Of a stretch of 64,000 nt of DNA, positions 1 to 9,465 are shown piece by piece. The notes under the pieces were generated by a model. It did not search any database. It worked only from the letters and a program-made list of their open reading frames with translations, and was not told the origin of the DNA. The position numbers were made by a program, and so were the translations under genes. Numbering within the stretch: position 1 is the first letter of the stretch; each line of letters starts with the position of its first letter. The stretch spans positions 1,364,001-1,428,000 of the forward strand of contig NZ_CP149511.1 in NCBI RefSeq assembly GCF_040126305.1, given 5' to 3'. Origin of the DNA: Pararhizobium sp. A13 (GTDB lineage: Bacteria; Pseudomonadota; Alphaproteobacteria; Rhizobiales; Rhizobiaceae).

Positions 1-1079
1 ATTCGCCGGCCCTCCTCCATGTTGGTCCCCGACAACCGGACGACGAGCGGGACCGGGACGCCGACTTCCTTCAACGCCTTGATCACACCCTCGGCGACCC
101 AGTCGCAGCGGTTGATGCCGGCAAAGATGTTGACGAGGATCGTCTCGACGTTTCTGTCGCGCAACACGGCGCGGAAGGATTTCGCCACGCGTTCGGGCGA
201 GGCGCCGCCGCCGATATCGAGGAAGTTCGCGGGCTCGCCGCCGGCGATCTTGATCATGTCCATGGTCGCCATGGCGAGCCCCGCACCATTGATGATACAG
301 CCGATATTGCCGTCGAGACCGACATAGGAGAGGCCGCGGTCGGACGCGAAGGTCTCGCGCTGGTCTTCCTGGCTCTTGTCGCGCATCTCGGCAATATGCG
401 GCCGTCGGAAGAGCGCGTTCTCGTCGAAGCTCATCTTGGCGTCGAGCGCCACGAGGTCGCCGCGGCGGGTCACGACCAGCGGATTGATCTCCAGCATTGC
501 GGCGTCATAGTCGACGAAGGCGCGGTAGCAGCCGAGCAGCGTCTGCGTGGCGCGGCCGATCAGGGCATTGTCGATGCCCAGCCCGAATGCGATCTCGCGG
601 GCCTGGAAGTCCTGCATGCCGACGCCGGGATCGACGGTGGCGCGAATGATGGAGTCGGGCTCGGCCTCCGCGATCTCCTCAATCTCCATTCCGCCCGAGG
701 ACGAGGCGACGATCATGATACGCTCGGATTTGCGGTCGAGCACAAAGCCGAGATAGATCTCGCGTTCGATGTCCATCGCCTCCTCGATGTAGAGGCGGCT
801 GACCAGCTTGCCCTGCGGTCCAGTCTGGTGCGTCACCAGCTTGGCGCCCAGCATGGCGTCGGCAGCCTCGACGATCTCATGGTCGGAGGAGCAGAGCTTG
901 ATGCCGCCCGCCTTGCCGCGCGCGCCGGAATGGATCTGCGCCTTCACAACCCAGCGGTTGCCACCGATCTCGCTCGCGCGATAGGCCGCCTGTTCGGGGC
1001 TGTATGCCAGCCCGCCGCGCGGAATGTGGATTTGGTAGCGGGAGAGAAGTTCCTTGGCCTGGTATTCGTGGATATCCAT
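1..1079 (-). CDS. mtkA: Malate-CoA ligase beta subunit (partial, 3' end outside window)
   Basis: ATP-grasp subunit of malate thiokinase, which converts malate, CoA and ATP to malyl-CoA in the serine cycle. The minus-strand frame starts [12 protein letters not shown], the classic start of succinyl-CoA/malate-CoA ligase beta chains. It continues through [33 protein letters not shown], a metal/nucleotide-site segment LEINPLVV, and [16 protein letters not shown]. About 359 codons are in the window and the end runs off base 1. A strong AGGAGG lies just before the ATG, 12 bases after mclA. The mclA neighbour favours malate-CoA ligase over succinyl-CoA synthetase (sucC); sequence alone would not fully separate them. 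Confidence 0.9.
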   Translation of the reverse strand, partial: MDIHEYQAKELLSRYQIHIPRGGLAYSPEQAAYRASEIGGNRWVVKAQIHSGARGKAGGIKLCSSDHEIVEAADAMLGAKLVTHQTGPQGKLVSRLYIEEAMDIEREIYLGFVLDRKSERIMIVASSSGGMEIEEIAEAEPDSIIRATVDPGVGMQDFQAREIAFGLGIDNALIGRATQTLLGCYRAFVDYDAAMLEINPLVVTRRGDLVALDAKMSFDENALFRRPHIAEMRDKSQEDQRETFASDRGLSYVGLDGNIGCIINGAGLAMATMDMIKIAGGEPANFLDIGGGASPERVAKSFRAVLRDRNVETILVNIFAGINRCDWVAEGVIKALKEVGVPVPLVVRLSGTNMEEGRR

Positions 1080-1091
1080 GTCTTCCTCCTC

Positions 1092-2033
1092 TCAGCGGCC
1101 GGCAGTAATGGCTTCATGTGTGGCGAGCACGTTGCGCGCCATACGCTCGGAAGCGGCGTCGATCATCTTGCCGTCGAGCGAGGCGGCGCCCTTGCCCTGG
1201 CTTTCGGCAACCTTCAGCGCATGGATGATGCGGCGGGCGCGATCGACCTCTTTCTCGGGTGGCGAGAAGATGTCGTTGGCGAGAGCGATCTGGCTCGGAT
1301 GGATGGCCCACTTGCCCTCGATGCCGAGGGCCGCGGCACGGCGGGCGGCCGCCTTGTAGCCTTCGGGATCGGAGAAATCGCCGAAGGGGCCGTCAATGGC
1401 GCGCAGGCCATAGGCACGGCAGGCGACCGTCATGCGCGACAGGCCGAAATGCCACTGGTCGCCCGGATAATCAGGGTTGAGGCCGCCGATATTAACCGTG
1501 CGGGCCTTGAGGCTCGCGGCGTAGTCGGCGACGCCGAAATGCATGGCCTCGAGCCTGCCGCCGAAAGCAGCGATCGCCTCGACATTGGCCATGCCGAGCG
1601 CGGTCTCGATCAGGGCCTCAAGGCCGACGCGAGTCTTGTAGCCTTTGCCGATCTCGATCTGGTTGACCATGGCCTCGACCATGTAGAGATCGGCGGGCAC
1701 GCCGACCTTCGGCACCAGCAGCGTATCGATCCGGTCGCCGGCCTTTTCCATGAGGTCGACGACGTCGCGGTACATGTAGTGCGTGTCCAGCCCGTTGATG
1801 CGGACGGAGATGGTTTTGCCGCGACCGCGCCAGTCGATCTGGTTCAGTGCTGCGACGATATTGGCGCGGGCACGCTCCTTGTCCGGTGGCGCCACGGCGT
1901 CCTCGATGTCGAGGAAGATGTAGTCGGCATCCGAATTGGCCGCCTTCTCGATCATATCCGGGTTCGAGCCCGGCACGGCGAGTTCGCTGCGCTGCAGCCG
2001 CAACCGGCGCAGATGGTTTATCGTATGGCTCAT
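1092..2033 (-). CDS. mclA: L-malyl-CoA/beta-methylmalyl-CoA lyase
   Basis: HpcH/HpaI-CitE family aldolase of 313 aa, predicted to split malyl-CoA into glyoxylate and acetyl-CoA in the serine cycle. Visible family motifs are the N-terminal RSELAVPGSNPDMIEKA, the acidic metal-site segment FLDIEDAVAPPDKERAR, SVRINGLDT, GLEALIETALGM (metal-binding Glu) and GKWAIHPSQIALAN near the C-terminus. Length is usual for the family. It sits between sgaA (23 bases upstream) and mtkA (12 bases downstream) on the same strand, so the three are probably one transcript. A citrate lyase beta-like enzyme is the alternative, less likely in this context. Confidence 0.9.
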   Translation of the reverse strand: MSHTINHLRRLRLQRSELAVPGSNPDMIEKAANSDADYIFLDIEDAVAPPDKERARANIVAALNQIDWRGRGKTISVRINGLDTHYMYRDVVDLMEKAGDRIDTLLVPKVGVPADLYMVEAMVNQIEIGKGYKTRVGLEALIETALGMANVEAIAAFGGRLEAMHFGVADYAASLKARTVNIGGLNPDYPGDQWHFGLSRMTVACRAYGLRAIDGPFGDFSDPEGYKAAARRAAALGIEGKWAIHPSQIALANDIFSPPEKEVDRARRIIHALKVAESQGKGAASLDGKMIDAASERMARNVLATHEAITAGR

Positions 2034-2056
2034 GAATTCCCTCCCCTACTTGTTCT

Positions 2057-3247
2057 TCAGGCTGCCTTGGCGGTTGTCGTCGGGGCGGCGGAGCGGAACT
2101 GGTTGATCGCCGCACCCACGCCCGAGCCGGGCTCGATCTTCACGCCGCAATCGAGCAGCGTGAGTTCGGCGGCGGAAAGCGCGCCGAGCACCATGACCTC
2201 GTTGAGCGAGCCGAGATGGCCGATGCGGAACACCTTGCCCGCCACCTTGCTAAGCCCGCTGCCGAGCGAAGTGTTGTAGGTCCGGTAGGCCTGGCGGATG
2301 ACCTCGACGCCATCGACGCCTTCGGGCAGACGGATCGCCGAGACGGTGTCGGAGTGCCACTTCGGCTCGGTCGCGCAGAGCTTAAGGCCCCAGGCTGAGA
2401 CCGCGGCGCGGACGCCGTTGGCGAGGTGATGGTGTCGGGCGAAGATATTCTCGAGGCCTTCTTCGAAGATCAGGTCCAGCGAGGCACGCAGGCCGCGCAG
2501 GAGCTGTGTCGGCGGCGTATAAGGGAAATAGCCCGTGTCGTTGGTCTTTATCATGTCCTCGAAGGAGAAGTAGCAGCGCATGTGACGGGAGGTCCTCGCC
2601 GCCTCCAGCGCCTTCTGGCTGACCGAGAGGAAACCAAGGCCGGCGGGCAGCATGAAGCCTTTCTGCGAACCGGAGACGGCGCAGTCGACACCCCACTCGT
2701 CCTGGCGGAAATCGATCGAGCCGATCGAGGAAACGCCATCGACGAAGAGCAGCGCCGGATGGCCGCAGGCGTCGAGTGCCGTACGGACGGCCGCGACGTC
2801 AGAGGTCACGCCGGTCGCGGTTTCGTTATGCGTCACGAAGACGGCCTTGATCTCGTGCGCCTTGTCGGCGGCGAGACGCTCTGCATAGAGCTCGATCGGT
2901 ACGCCCGTGCCCCATTCCATGTCGAGGCAATCGGCCTCGAGGCCCAGACGTTCGGCCATGTCGACCCAGAGATGAGAGAACTGGCCGAAGCGGCTCATCA
3001 GCACGCGGTCGCCGGGTGAAAGCACGTTGGTCATTGCCGCTTCCCAGGCGCCGGTGCCGGACGAGGGATAAATGAAGACGCGGCCGTTCTGGTTCTTGAA
3101 GACCTTCTTGACGTCGGCGAAGAGCGGCAATGTCAGCTCCGGATAGCGGGGGGAGCGCATGTCTTCCATCGGCAGGTTCATCGCCTGGCGAACCTGTTCG
3201 GGAATGTTGGTGGGGCCGGGAATGAAGAGATGATTGTAACCTGGCAT
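2057..3247 (-). CDS. sgaA: Serine-glyoxylate aminotransferase
   Basis: Class V PLP-dependent aminotransferase of 396 aa that moves the amino group of serine to glyoxylate, giving hydroxypyruvate and glycine in the serine cycle. The chosen start gives MPGYNHLFIPGPTNIP, the conserved family N-terminus; the frame stays open upstream to 3739 but that part is non-homologous. Seen are SSGTGAWEAA (phosphate binding), FVDGVSSIGSIDF (Asp to the pyridine nitrogen) and SGSQKGFMLPAGL with the Schiff-base Lys at about residue 196. It leads the sgaA-mclA-mtkA operon. An alanine- or aspartate-glyoxylate aminotransferase is possible but less likely here. Confidence 0.92.
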   Translation of the reverse strand: MPGYNHLFIPGPTNIPEQVRQAMNLPMEDMRSPRYPELTLPLFADVKKVFKNQNGRVFIYPSSGTGAWEAAMTNVLSPGDRVLMSRFGQFSHLWVDMAERLGLEADCLDMEWGTGVPIELYAERLAADKAHEIKAVFVTHNETATGVTSDVAAVRTALDACGHPALLFVDGVSSIGSIDFRQDEWGVDCAVSGSQKGFMLPAGLGFLSVSQKALEAARTSRHMRCYFSFEDMIKTNDTGYFPYTPPTQLLRGLRASLDLIFEEGLENIFARHHHLANGVRAAVSAWGLKLCATEPKWHSDTVSAIRLPEGVDGVEVIRQAYRTYNTSLGSGLSKVAGKVFRIGHLGSLNEVMVLGALSAAELTLLDCGVKIEPGSGVGAAINQFRSAAPTTTAKAA

Positions 3248-3426
3248 GGTTCCTCCGATGCGGTGTCCGCGGGCAGACTGTTCCTCGGCGCCAAAACTGC
3301 CTTTCCGGCCATGTCCGCACAACACTCGCTCAGGCAGAAAAGAATGCCTGACGGGCAGCGCGAGCGCGGCCCAGATGGGTGGTTGCTGGGAAGGATGGGT
3401 AGGGCTTGGCCTACCCGCAGGTAGTC

Positions 3427-4056
3427 TCAAGCCGAGTTGCGCCGGCGCTCCTTGGCGTAAAGCGCAACCGCCATGGCGCGATTGCGCACTTCGAGCTTGT
3501 CGTAGAGATTCTTGAGGTGGTATTTCACCGTATTCTCGGAAATGCCGGTGCGGCTGGCGATCTGGGTATTCGACCAGCCGTTGGCGAGCATACCGAGCAG
3601 TTCCGTCTCGCGCGCGGTGAGTTGTTGGAAGGGCGTGTTGGAGATTTTCGAGAGCACCGTGTAGGGAATGCAGATCCGACCCTTCATCACGGCGGTGAGG
3701 GTTGCGAAGAGAATTTCCGGGTCTTCGAACTGGTAGCAAAGCCCGTTCACGCCGAGCCGGATCGTCTCATTGACCATGGAAGGGTTATTGGTATCGGCAA
3801 AGAGCACGATTTTCGGATCGAAACCCAGACGGCCGATATCCGCCAGCACATCCGGAGCCTCGGCATCTTCGAGCTGCCAGGAGAGCAGCACGCAATCGGT
3901 TTCGATGATGGCCAGCTTCTCACAGAGTTCGGCGGATGTCCGCGCCGTATCGGTGATGGAAAACCTGGCATTTTCCGAGAAAAGTCCACGAAGAGCGGCA
4001 ATCACCAATGGATTGCGCTCCGCGATCAGAACCCGGCCTCCTCCATCCTGCGACAT
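3427..4056 (-). CDS. LuxR/NarL-type regulator with a degenerate receiver domain
   Basis: About 209 aa: an N-terminal CheY-like fold (residues 5-120) and a C-terminal LuxR helix-turn-helix (about 145-200; LTARETELLGMLANGWSNTQIA then ISENTVKYHLKNLYDKL). In the receiver the phospho-acceptor Asp is replaced by Ser (LLSWQLED), the acidic pocket is reduced to AER, and the usual Lys is Gln (CYQF), so phosphorylation looks unlikely. The start at 4056 is preferred over 4128 because AGGGAGG precedes it. It lies 179 bases upstream of sgaA on the same strand and may control the serine-cycle genes; that role is inferred from position only. Confidence 0.85.
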   Translation of the reverse strand: MSQDGGGRVLIAERNPLVIAALRGLFSENARFSITDTARTSAELCEKLAIIETDCVLLSWQLEDAEAPDVLADIGRLGFDPKIVLFADTNNPSMVNETIRLGVNGLCYQFEDPEILFATLTAVMKGRICIPYTVLSKISNTPFQQLTARETELLGMLANGWSNTQIASRTGISENTVKYHLKNLYDKLEVRNRAMAVALYAKERRRNSA

Positions 4057-4223
4057 GTGCCTCCCTGCGCCGTATGCCGTCGATGCGGATCTATCCAACG
4101 CGGGCTGAACACTAACATCAGAAATCACTCACGTTTCATCGTCGAGCGACGAAACTTGTCCTAAAACGCCTCCGCTGTTCACTTGAGTGCCATTGCAGCA
4201 TTCCACACAAGGCCCTCGGTTCG

Positions 4224-4961
4224 TCACAGAAAGCTCGACTGAAACAAAACCGACGAGTAGTACGCATGCGTGCGTCCCGCTTCCAAATCCGCCTTGTCCA
4301 GTTCGTCGACAAAGGTACCGTCCTTCATCACCAGAACACGGTCGCACATATGGGCGATAACCGAGAGGTCATGGCTGACCAGAACATAGGTCAGTTCCTG
4401 TTGTTCGCGCAGATCGCTCAGGAGATTCAGCACCTCGGCTTGCACGGAAACGTCAAGCGCGGAAGTGGGCTCGTCGAGCAAGAGGATTTTCGGCTCCAGC
4501 ATGAGGGCGCGCGCAATGGCGACACGCTGGCGCTGGCCACCGGACAATTCGTGCGGAAAGCGCTCGGCGAAGCTGACCGGTAGACCAACCCGCTCGAGGG
4601 CGTAAGGCACGCGGTCCCAGCCGGAGCCCTTTTTCATCGCCCGCAGCGGTTCGGCCAACACCCGCTCGATGCGGTGGCGAGGATGGATCGAACCATAGGG
4701 ATCCTGGAACACCATCTGTGCCAGCAGCAACTGTTCGGTGGTCCGGTTCTTGTCGACTGTCTGGCCAGCCAGGCTGATGCGCCCTGTCCAATGACGATCC
4801 AAACCAGCCAGCGAGCGCAACACAGTGGATTTGCCGCAGCCGGATTCACCGACGATCCCGAGGCTTTCACCCTTTGCGACGGCAAAGGACACCGACTTGA
4901 CGACCTGCTTGAGATTGGCGCTCTTGCCGAAAGCGACCTGCAATTTTTCGACTTCGATCAC
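4224..4961 (-). CDS. ABC transporter ATPase, PepT family (DppF/OppF-like)
   Basis: A 245-aa cytoplasmic ATPase, the last gene of a five-gene importer operon. Motifs are Walker A GESGCGKST, Q-loop MVFQDPYGS, signature LSGGQRQRVAIARAL, Walker B ILLLDEPTSALD and H-loop LVSHD. It lacks the long C-terminal oligopeptide-transporter domain and Cys cluster, ending soon after the H-loop region (typical DppF is about 320 aa), so it is a short form. Its ATG overlaps the stop of the partner ATPase by 4 bases. Neighbouring sugar-acid and glycosidase genes suggest an oligosaccharide or uronide substrate rather than peptides. Confidence 0.88.
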   Translation of the reverse strand: MIEVEKLQVAFGKSANLKQVVKSVSFAVAKGESLGIVGESGCGKSTVLRSLAGLDRHWTGRISLAGQTVDKNRTTEQLLLAQMVFQDPYGSIHPRHRIERVLAEPLRAMKKGSGWDRVPYALERVGLPVSFAERFPHELSGGQRQRVAIARALMLEPKILLLDEPTSALDVSVQAEVLNLLSDLREQQELTYVLVSHDLSVIAHMCDRVLVMKDGTFVDELDKADLEAGRTHAYYSSVLFQSSFL

Positions 4962-5806
4962 GGCCCTACCTCCGCAGCGTCGATGGACTTTCGGTCCAGT
5001 ACCTGAAGTCTTCTGACTGGATGGCGGGGGTTGGGCATCGCGGCGATAAGGCCCCTGGTATAGGGGTGCTTCGCCTCCTCCAGTTTGATGAGGCTCTCGA
5101 CAATGCGGCCCCTGTACATCACGAGGATGCGCTGGCAGAAGGCCGCAACCATCCTGATATCATGGCTGATCAGGATCAGGCCGGAGTTGTTTTCAGTCAC
5201 GAGTTCATCCAGCAGTTTGAGGACATCGCCGCGCACGCTGACATCGAGAGCCGAGGTCGGCTCGTCGGCGATGACAAGGCGGGGCTTGGCAAGCAGCATC
5301 ATGGCGATCATGACGCGCTGCCCCATCCCGCCGGAGATCTGGTGTGGATAGAGGCGCATCGTCCGCTCCACATCGGCGATGCGCACACGCTCCAGCATTC
5401 TGGCTGCAACCTTGTAGGCTTCGCCTCTGCTCAGGCCGAGATGGAGCTTGGCGGCTTCGGCGACTTGGCGGCCGATCGACAGCACCGGGTTCAGCGAGTA
5501 GCGGGGATCCTGCATGATCAGCGCCATCTCGTTGCCGCGCAGTCCCCGCATCTGTTTTTCGGACGCCTTGCCGAGTGATGTGCCTGCGAATTCCAAGGCC
5601 TCCGCGTCGATTTTTGCCGAACTGGGCAAGAGTTTCATGATGGCGCGGCCCAAAGTGGATTTACCCGAACCGGACTCCCCGACGATGCCGAGCCGCTCTG
5701 CGCCCAGTGTAAAGGTCACGCCGTCCACGGCTTTGAGCGTGCTTCGCGCAAAGTTCACGTTCAGATTCCGGACGGTCAAAATGCTGGTGCTATCAGGAAC
5801 GGGCAT
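4958..5806 (-). CDS. ABC transporter ATPase, PepT family (DppD/OppD-like)
   Basis: A 282-aa ATPase that pairs with the downstream DppF-like subunit. It shows GESGSGKSTLGRAI (Walker A), MALIMQDPRYSLNPV (Q-loop), ISGGMGQRVMIAMML (signature; the usual S-G-G-Q is S-G-G-M-G-Q as in other D-type subunits), LVIADEPTSALD (Walker B) and LISHDIR (H-loop), and ends with a partial oligopeptide-transporter C-terminal segment (HPYTRGLIAAMPNP). The start MPVPDSTSI at 5806 overlaps the upstream permease end by 14 bases; an in-frame Met at 5857 would extend the protein by 17 unlikely residues. Confidence 0.87.
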   Translation of the reverse strand: MPVPDSTSILTVRNLNVNFARSTLKAVDGVTFTLGAERLGIVGESGSGKSTLGRAIMKLLPSSAKIDAEALEFAGTSLGKASEKQMRGLRGNEMALIMQDPRYSLNPVLSIGRQVAEAAKLHLGLSRGEAYKVAARMLERVRIADVERTMRLYPHQISGGMGQRVMIAMMLLAKPRLVIADEPTSALDVSVRGDVLKLLDELVTENNSGLILISHDIRMVAAFCQRILVMYRGRIVESLIKLEEAKHPYTRGLIAAMPNPRHPVRRLQVLDRKSIDAAEVGP

Positions 5807-6695
5807 GGCGCGGATCCAGAAGGTCGCGGAGGGCGTCGCCCACCAGGTTGAAAGCAAGACTGGTCAGGAGGATCGCGATCCCCGGCATCACGGCAACCCA
5901 CCAGTTGTCGATCATGAACTTCCGTCCGCTTGAGATCATGGCTCCCCATTCCGGCGCCGGAGGCTGGGCGCCGAGGCCAAGGAAGCCGAGCGCGGCGGCA
6001 GTGAGAATGATCCCGGCCATGTTCATCGTCAGCCGGACAACGACCGAAGGAATGCACATGGGCGCAATATACAGAAGCAGCAGACGCATTGGCGACGCCC
6101 CGTAGAGACGGGCTGCGGCGACATAGTCGGTATTGCGGACAATCAGCGCTTCCGCGCGCGCCAGCCGGGCGATCGGGGGCCAGCCCGTCAGTGAGATCGC
6201 GATGATCGCCGTTCCCAACCCTGCCCCGAGGGCGGCGGCGAAAGCCAACGCGAGAATAAGCGAGGGAAAGGACAGGACAATGTCGGTGGCTCTCATCAGG
6301 ATGGCGTCCGTCCTGCCGCCGACAAAGCCGGCGACCACCCCGACAATCAGGCCGACAGGCCCCACGATGACGGTGACGGCCAGCACGGTTTGAATGGTGA
6401 TCCTTGCACCGTGAATAAGGCGCGAGAGAATATCGCGGCCAAATTCATCCGTGCCCGCCAGATGGGCCCAGCTTGGCGGCTGAAGCGCCTGCGGCAGATT
6501 CTGAGTGATGGGACTATAGGGCGCAATCAAGGGCGCAAATATCGCCACGAGGACCAGGATCGCAAGCACGGCAAACCCGAGCATACCCAAAGGTTCACGT
6601 GTCAGCTTGTCGATGCTTTTGTGAAGCGACCCGTAGGCACGGCCAGCGCTCTGATGCAGCGCATTCGGTCGGTCAATCGTCTTCGCTTCGGTCAT
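5793..6695 (-). CDS. ABC transporter permease, DppC-like
   Basis: A 300-aa inner-membrane permease with an N-terminal soluble stretch, a first membrane segment (about residues 38-60, LGMLGFAVLAILVLVAIFAP) and the DppC periplasmic motif HLAGTDEFGRDILSRLIHG. The EAA-type coupling loop is RLARAEALIVRNTDYVAAARLYGAS, and the C-terminus is FNLVGDALRDLLDPR. It overlaps the upstream permease stop by 4 bases, so the two are translationally coupled. It forms the channel with the DppB-like subunit. The substrate cannot be read from the sequence. Confidence 0.9.
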   Translation of the reverse strand: MTEAKTIDRPNALHQSAGRAYGSLHKSIDKLTREPLGMLGFAVLAILVLVAIFAPLIAPYSPITQNLPQALQPPSWAHLAGTDEFGRDILSRLIHGARITIQTVLAVTVIVGPVGLIVGVVAGFVGGRTDAILMRATDIVLSFPSLILALAFAAALGAGLGTAIIAISLTGWPPIARLARAEALIVRNTDYVAAARLYGASPMRLLLLYIAPMCIPSVVVRLTMNMAGIILTAAALGFLGLGAQPPAPEWGAMISSGRKFMIDNWWVAVMPGIAILLTSLAFNLVGDALRDLLDPRHARS

Positions 6696-7720
6696 GAGGT
6701 GGCCTCGCGGGTACGGGGATCAAGAAACAGGTAGGCCAGGTCGGCCAGAAAGTTGAGCACCATGAAAATCAGGCCGATGATCAGTGTCCCGGCAACCACG
6801 GCATTCATGTCGCCGATCATAAGGGCATTGGTCATGTATTGGCCGATGCCCGGCCAGGAAAAGACGATCTCCGTGACCACGGCACCTTCAAGCAAGCTGC
6901 CGTAGGAAATGGCAAGGACGGTGATCAGCTGGACGGCGATATTGGGAAGAATGTGCCCGATGACGATACGGCCGCTGGACGCACCTTTCGCGCGGGCGGC
7001 GATGACATAGTCCTGGTTTAGCTGCTCGAGCGTGAAGCTGCGCGTCATGCGCGTGATGTAAGCCATCGCCGAATAGGCCAGGATGCAGGCGGGCAGGATG
7101 ATGTGATTGACCGCGCTCCAGAACACTTCCGTGTCTCCGGCCAGCAGGCTGTCTATCAGCAGCAATCCGGTTTTCGGTTCGACGAGGCCTTCAAGATAGG
7201 TCTCGACCCGACCCGGCCCACCGACCCAGGAGAGACCGGCATAGAAGATGACGAGGCCGACGATGCCGAACCAGAAAACCGGAATGGAATGTCCGACAAG
7301 CGAGACAACACGGGCGATTTGGTCGATCAGGGTGTCGCGAAAGATGGCCGCTGCCATGCCCAGGGGGACACCGACGACAGTCGAGATGATGACCGCGAGC
7401 GTGGCGAGTTCCAGCGTGGCCGGAAAGGCCGACGCCAAATCCCGTGCCACGGGATTTCCGGTTAGAACCGCCGTCCCCAGGTCCCCGTGCAGCAGCGCGT
7501 TCACATACAGGAAGAACTGTTGATAGAGCGGCAGGTCGAGGCCAAGCCTTTGACGCATGGCCTCGAACGCGGCGGGGTCGGCGAGTTCGCCGACGATTGC
7601 GCCGACAGGATCCGCCGGCAGAACGCGGCCGATCACGAAGGTGACTGTCAGGAGCACGAACAGACTGACGAGCAGTTGGACCGCTCGTTTGCCGAGCTCT
7701 TTCAGGTTAAACTCTTGCAT
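6692..7720 (-). CDS. ABC transporter permease, DppB-like
   Basis: A 342-aa inner-membrane permease. It begins with a short cytoplasmic stretch and a first membrane helix (about 15-35), followed by the typical DppB pattern DPVGAIVGE, LGLDLPLYQQFFLYV and LHGDLGTAVLTGNPV. The cytoplasmic coupling loop is AYITRMTRSFTLEQLNQDYVIAARAKG, and the C-terminus ends FLADLAYLFLDPR. It follows the binding-protein gene by 15 bases and its stop overlaps the DppC-like start. It belongs to the PepT importer at 4224-9337. Confidence 0.9.
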   Translation of the reverse strand: MQEFNLKELGKRAVQLLVSLFVLLTVTFVIGRVLPADPVGAIVGELADPAAFEAMRQRLGLDLPLYQQFFLYVNALLHGDLGTAVLTGNPVARDLASAFPATLELATLAVIISTVVGVPLGMAAAIFRDTLIDQIARVVSLVGHSIPVFWFGIVGLVIFYAGLSWVGGPGRVETYLEGLVEPKTGLLLIDSLLAGDTEVFWSAVNHIILPACILAYSAMAYITRMTRSFTLEQLNQDYVIAARAKGASSGRIVIGHILPNIAVQLITVLAISYGSLLEGAVVTEIVFSWPGIGQYMTNALMIGDMNAVVAGTLIIGLIFMVLNFLADLAYLFLDPRTREATS

Positions 7721-7735
7721 GATCGGCCACTCGAC

Positions 7736-9337
7736 CTACTGTGCGTCTGATTTGGTGACTTTGTTCAGCCGCGACATGCCCATGGGGTGGCCGCTATAGC
7801 CGTTGACGCGCGCGCTGAGCGCAATCGGCTCGAAACGTTCGAACATCGGCAGGACAGCAGGACTTGCCGTGACGAACTTCTCCTGGATTTCCGTGATCAG
7901 CTCCTGCCGCTGCGCATCGTCCCGCTCAGCATTGGCCTTATCGCGCAATGCACTGATCTCAGGAATATCCCATGCGGAACGCCAGACGAAATTGCCGGCG
8001 TTTTTCGCTTCTGCCGAGTTGTCCGGGTTGTAGGCGAAATTATCCAGCGCGCCGAGGGCGGTCGGCATGTAGGCGGATGTTTGCGGGATAAGAAGATCGA
8101 AATCCCGTGCCCGATGCGCAGCGACGATATCCGCACCATTGCCCTGCTGGATCGTCACCCGGATGCCAACTTCGGCCAGATTGGCCTGAATGGCCGTTGC
8201 CATATCAACCCTGGGGGCCTGCGAAACGACCTTGAGCGTCAGATCGAACCCATTGGGATAGCCTGCCTCGGCAAGCATCTTTTTCGCCTCTTCAGGATGG
8301 AAACCCCAGTCCGGATTTTTAATGGCGCCTACCCAATCGGCCGGGACAGGTACGTTGCGAACCTGGCCATAGGCACCGACGATCGTTTTCTCGATGCCGG
8401 CGTAATCTATGCTGTTGGCGATCGCCTTGCGGACCAAGGGCTTGGCAAGCTCTTCACGGCCGGCGTTCATGGACAACACGTAAAATCCGCCCGTCTGAAC
8501 GCGATCGAGGGCGAACCCGTCCTTGTTCTGGAAGTAACCGACGTCGGACGCGCTGAGCGCATTGGCTATATCGATATCCCCGCGCTCCAGCATGAGCCGG
8601 GCAGCCTGGCTTTCGGGAACATGACGCATGATCACACGACGGAGAGTCGGCACGCCTTCCCAATGGTCCTTATTGGCCTCCAGCATCACGAGATCGTTGG
8701 GCGTCCAACGCCGCAGCGTGAACGGCCCGGATCCCGCGGTGTTGGTCCGCAGCCATTCATTTCCATAGTCGCCATTGTTGACGTGCTTCAGCACTTCGAC
8801 GCTATCGACGACGCTGGCGACGCCCATCGACATCCGGTAGAGCAATGCTTCAGGGACGACCGTTTTCGGAACCTGGATGCGGAATGTCCGCTCATCGACC
8901 GCCGAGACCATGCTTTCGATATTGTCCGCACTGAACCCCGCGGTCTTGAAGTTGGCGGCGGAGGCCTGGTCAAGCTTGAGAAGGCGCACGAGCGAAAAGA
9001 CGACGTCATTCGCGGTCACCTGGTTTCCCGAGGCGAATTTGGCTTCGCGCAGATGAAAGGTGATCGAGTCGTCGGCGATATCCCAGTTTTCCGCAAGCTG
9101 TGGTGCGATGGCATTGCCATTTTGATTGTCGGTATAGACCAGACGATCATAGGTGTTCGTCAGAATCTCGACTGTCTTTGCATCGACACCCTGTTGCGGG
9201 TCCAGCGACAGGACCTGCACGAGCGACGTGCCGATAACCAGCTGGTCGTCCGGTGTGGCCGCGAGCGCCATCGGCACATGCGTTGCAAACAGCGAAACGG
9301 CCAGCGCCAGGCTGATGGGCTTCCAAAAAGATTTCAT
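7736..9337 (-). CDS. Periplasmic substrate-binding protein, SBP_bac_5 (DppA-like)
   Basis: A 533-aa extracellular binding protein with a Sec signal peptide (MKSFWKPISLALAVSLFATHVPMALA, cleavage near residue 26). Family-5 features include YDRLVYTD, a LAENWDIADDSITFHLREAKFA-like core (quoted in part) and a repeated LxxAGYPNGFDLTL segment. It is the first gene of the importer operon, transcribed away from the gntR gene. Family-5 proteins bind peptides, nickel, opines or oligosaccharides. The neighbouring glycosidase and sugar-acid dehydratases favour a saccharide, which is inference. Confidence 0.88.
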   Translation of the reverse strand: MKSFWKPISLALAVSLFATHVPMALAATPDDQLVIGTSLVQVLSLDPQQGVDAKTVEILTNTYDRLVYTDNQNGNAIAPQLAENWDIADDSITFHLREAKFASGNQVTANDVVFSLVRLLKLDQASAANFKTAGFSADNIESMVSAVDERTFRIQVPKTVVPEALLYRMSMGVASVVDSVEVLKHVNNGDYGNEWLRTNTAGSGPFTLRRWTPNDLVMLEANKDHWEGVPTLRRVIMRHVPESQAARLMLERGDIDIANALSASDVGYFQNKDGFALDRVQTGGFYVLSMNAGREELAKPLVRKAIANSIDYAGIEKTIVGAYGQVRNVPVPADWVGAIKNPDWGFHPEEAKKMLAEAGYPNGFDLTLKVVSQAPRVDMATAIQANLAEVGIRVTIQQGNGADIVAAHRARDFDLLIPQTSAYMPTALGALDNFAYNPDNSAEAKNAGNFVWRSAWDIPEISALRDKANAERDDAQRQELITEIQEKFVTASPAVLPMFERFEPIALSARVNGYSGHPMGMSRLNKVTKSDAQ

Positions 9338-9362
9338 AATTCCTCCACTTCTGATACTTCTA

Positions 9363-9405
9363 ACGTTAACGCATCATTCGTATCTCATCATATGACTTAC
9401 GTTAA
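9363..9405. promoter_or_regulatory. Candidate GntR operator half-sites in the divergent promoter
   Basis: The 128-base gap between the binding-protein gene and gntR carries ACGTTAA twice, at 9363-9369 and 9399-9405. The first lies inside the palindrome TAACGTTA (9361-9368). A small palindrome TCATATGA lies between them. Spacing and symmetry suit regulation of both divergent promoters by the adjacent FadR-type protein. This is a visual pattern only. Confidence 0.3.
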
Positions 9406-9465
9406 GTGACGGACGCTTGCAAGCCCGTTAAGCTCACAGTGAAACCAAATGCCGGGGAAGAAAGA

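Noticed and set aside
396..2279. A 627-codon open frame on the plus strand
   Set aside because: It is antisense to mtkA, mclA and sgaA, which have clear motifs and ribosome sites; its sequence has no family features.
7787..9409. A 540-codon plus-strand open frame
   Set aside because: Antisense shadow of the SBP_bac_5 gene caused by high GC and codon bias.
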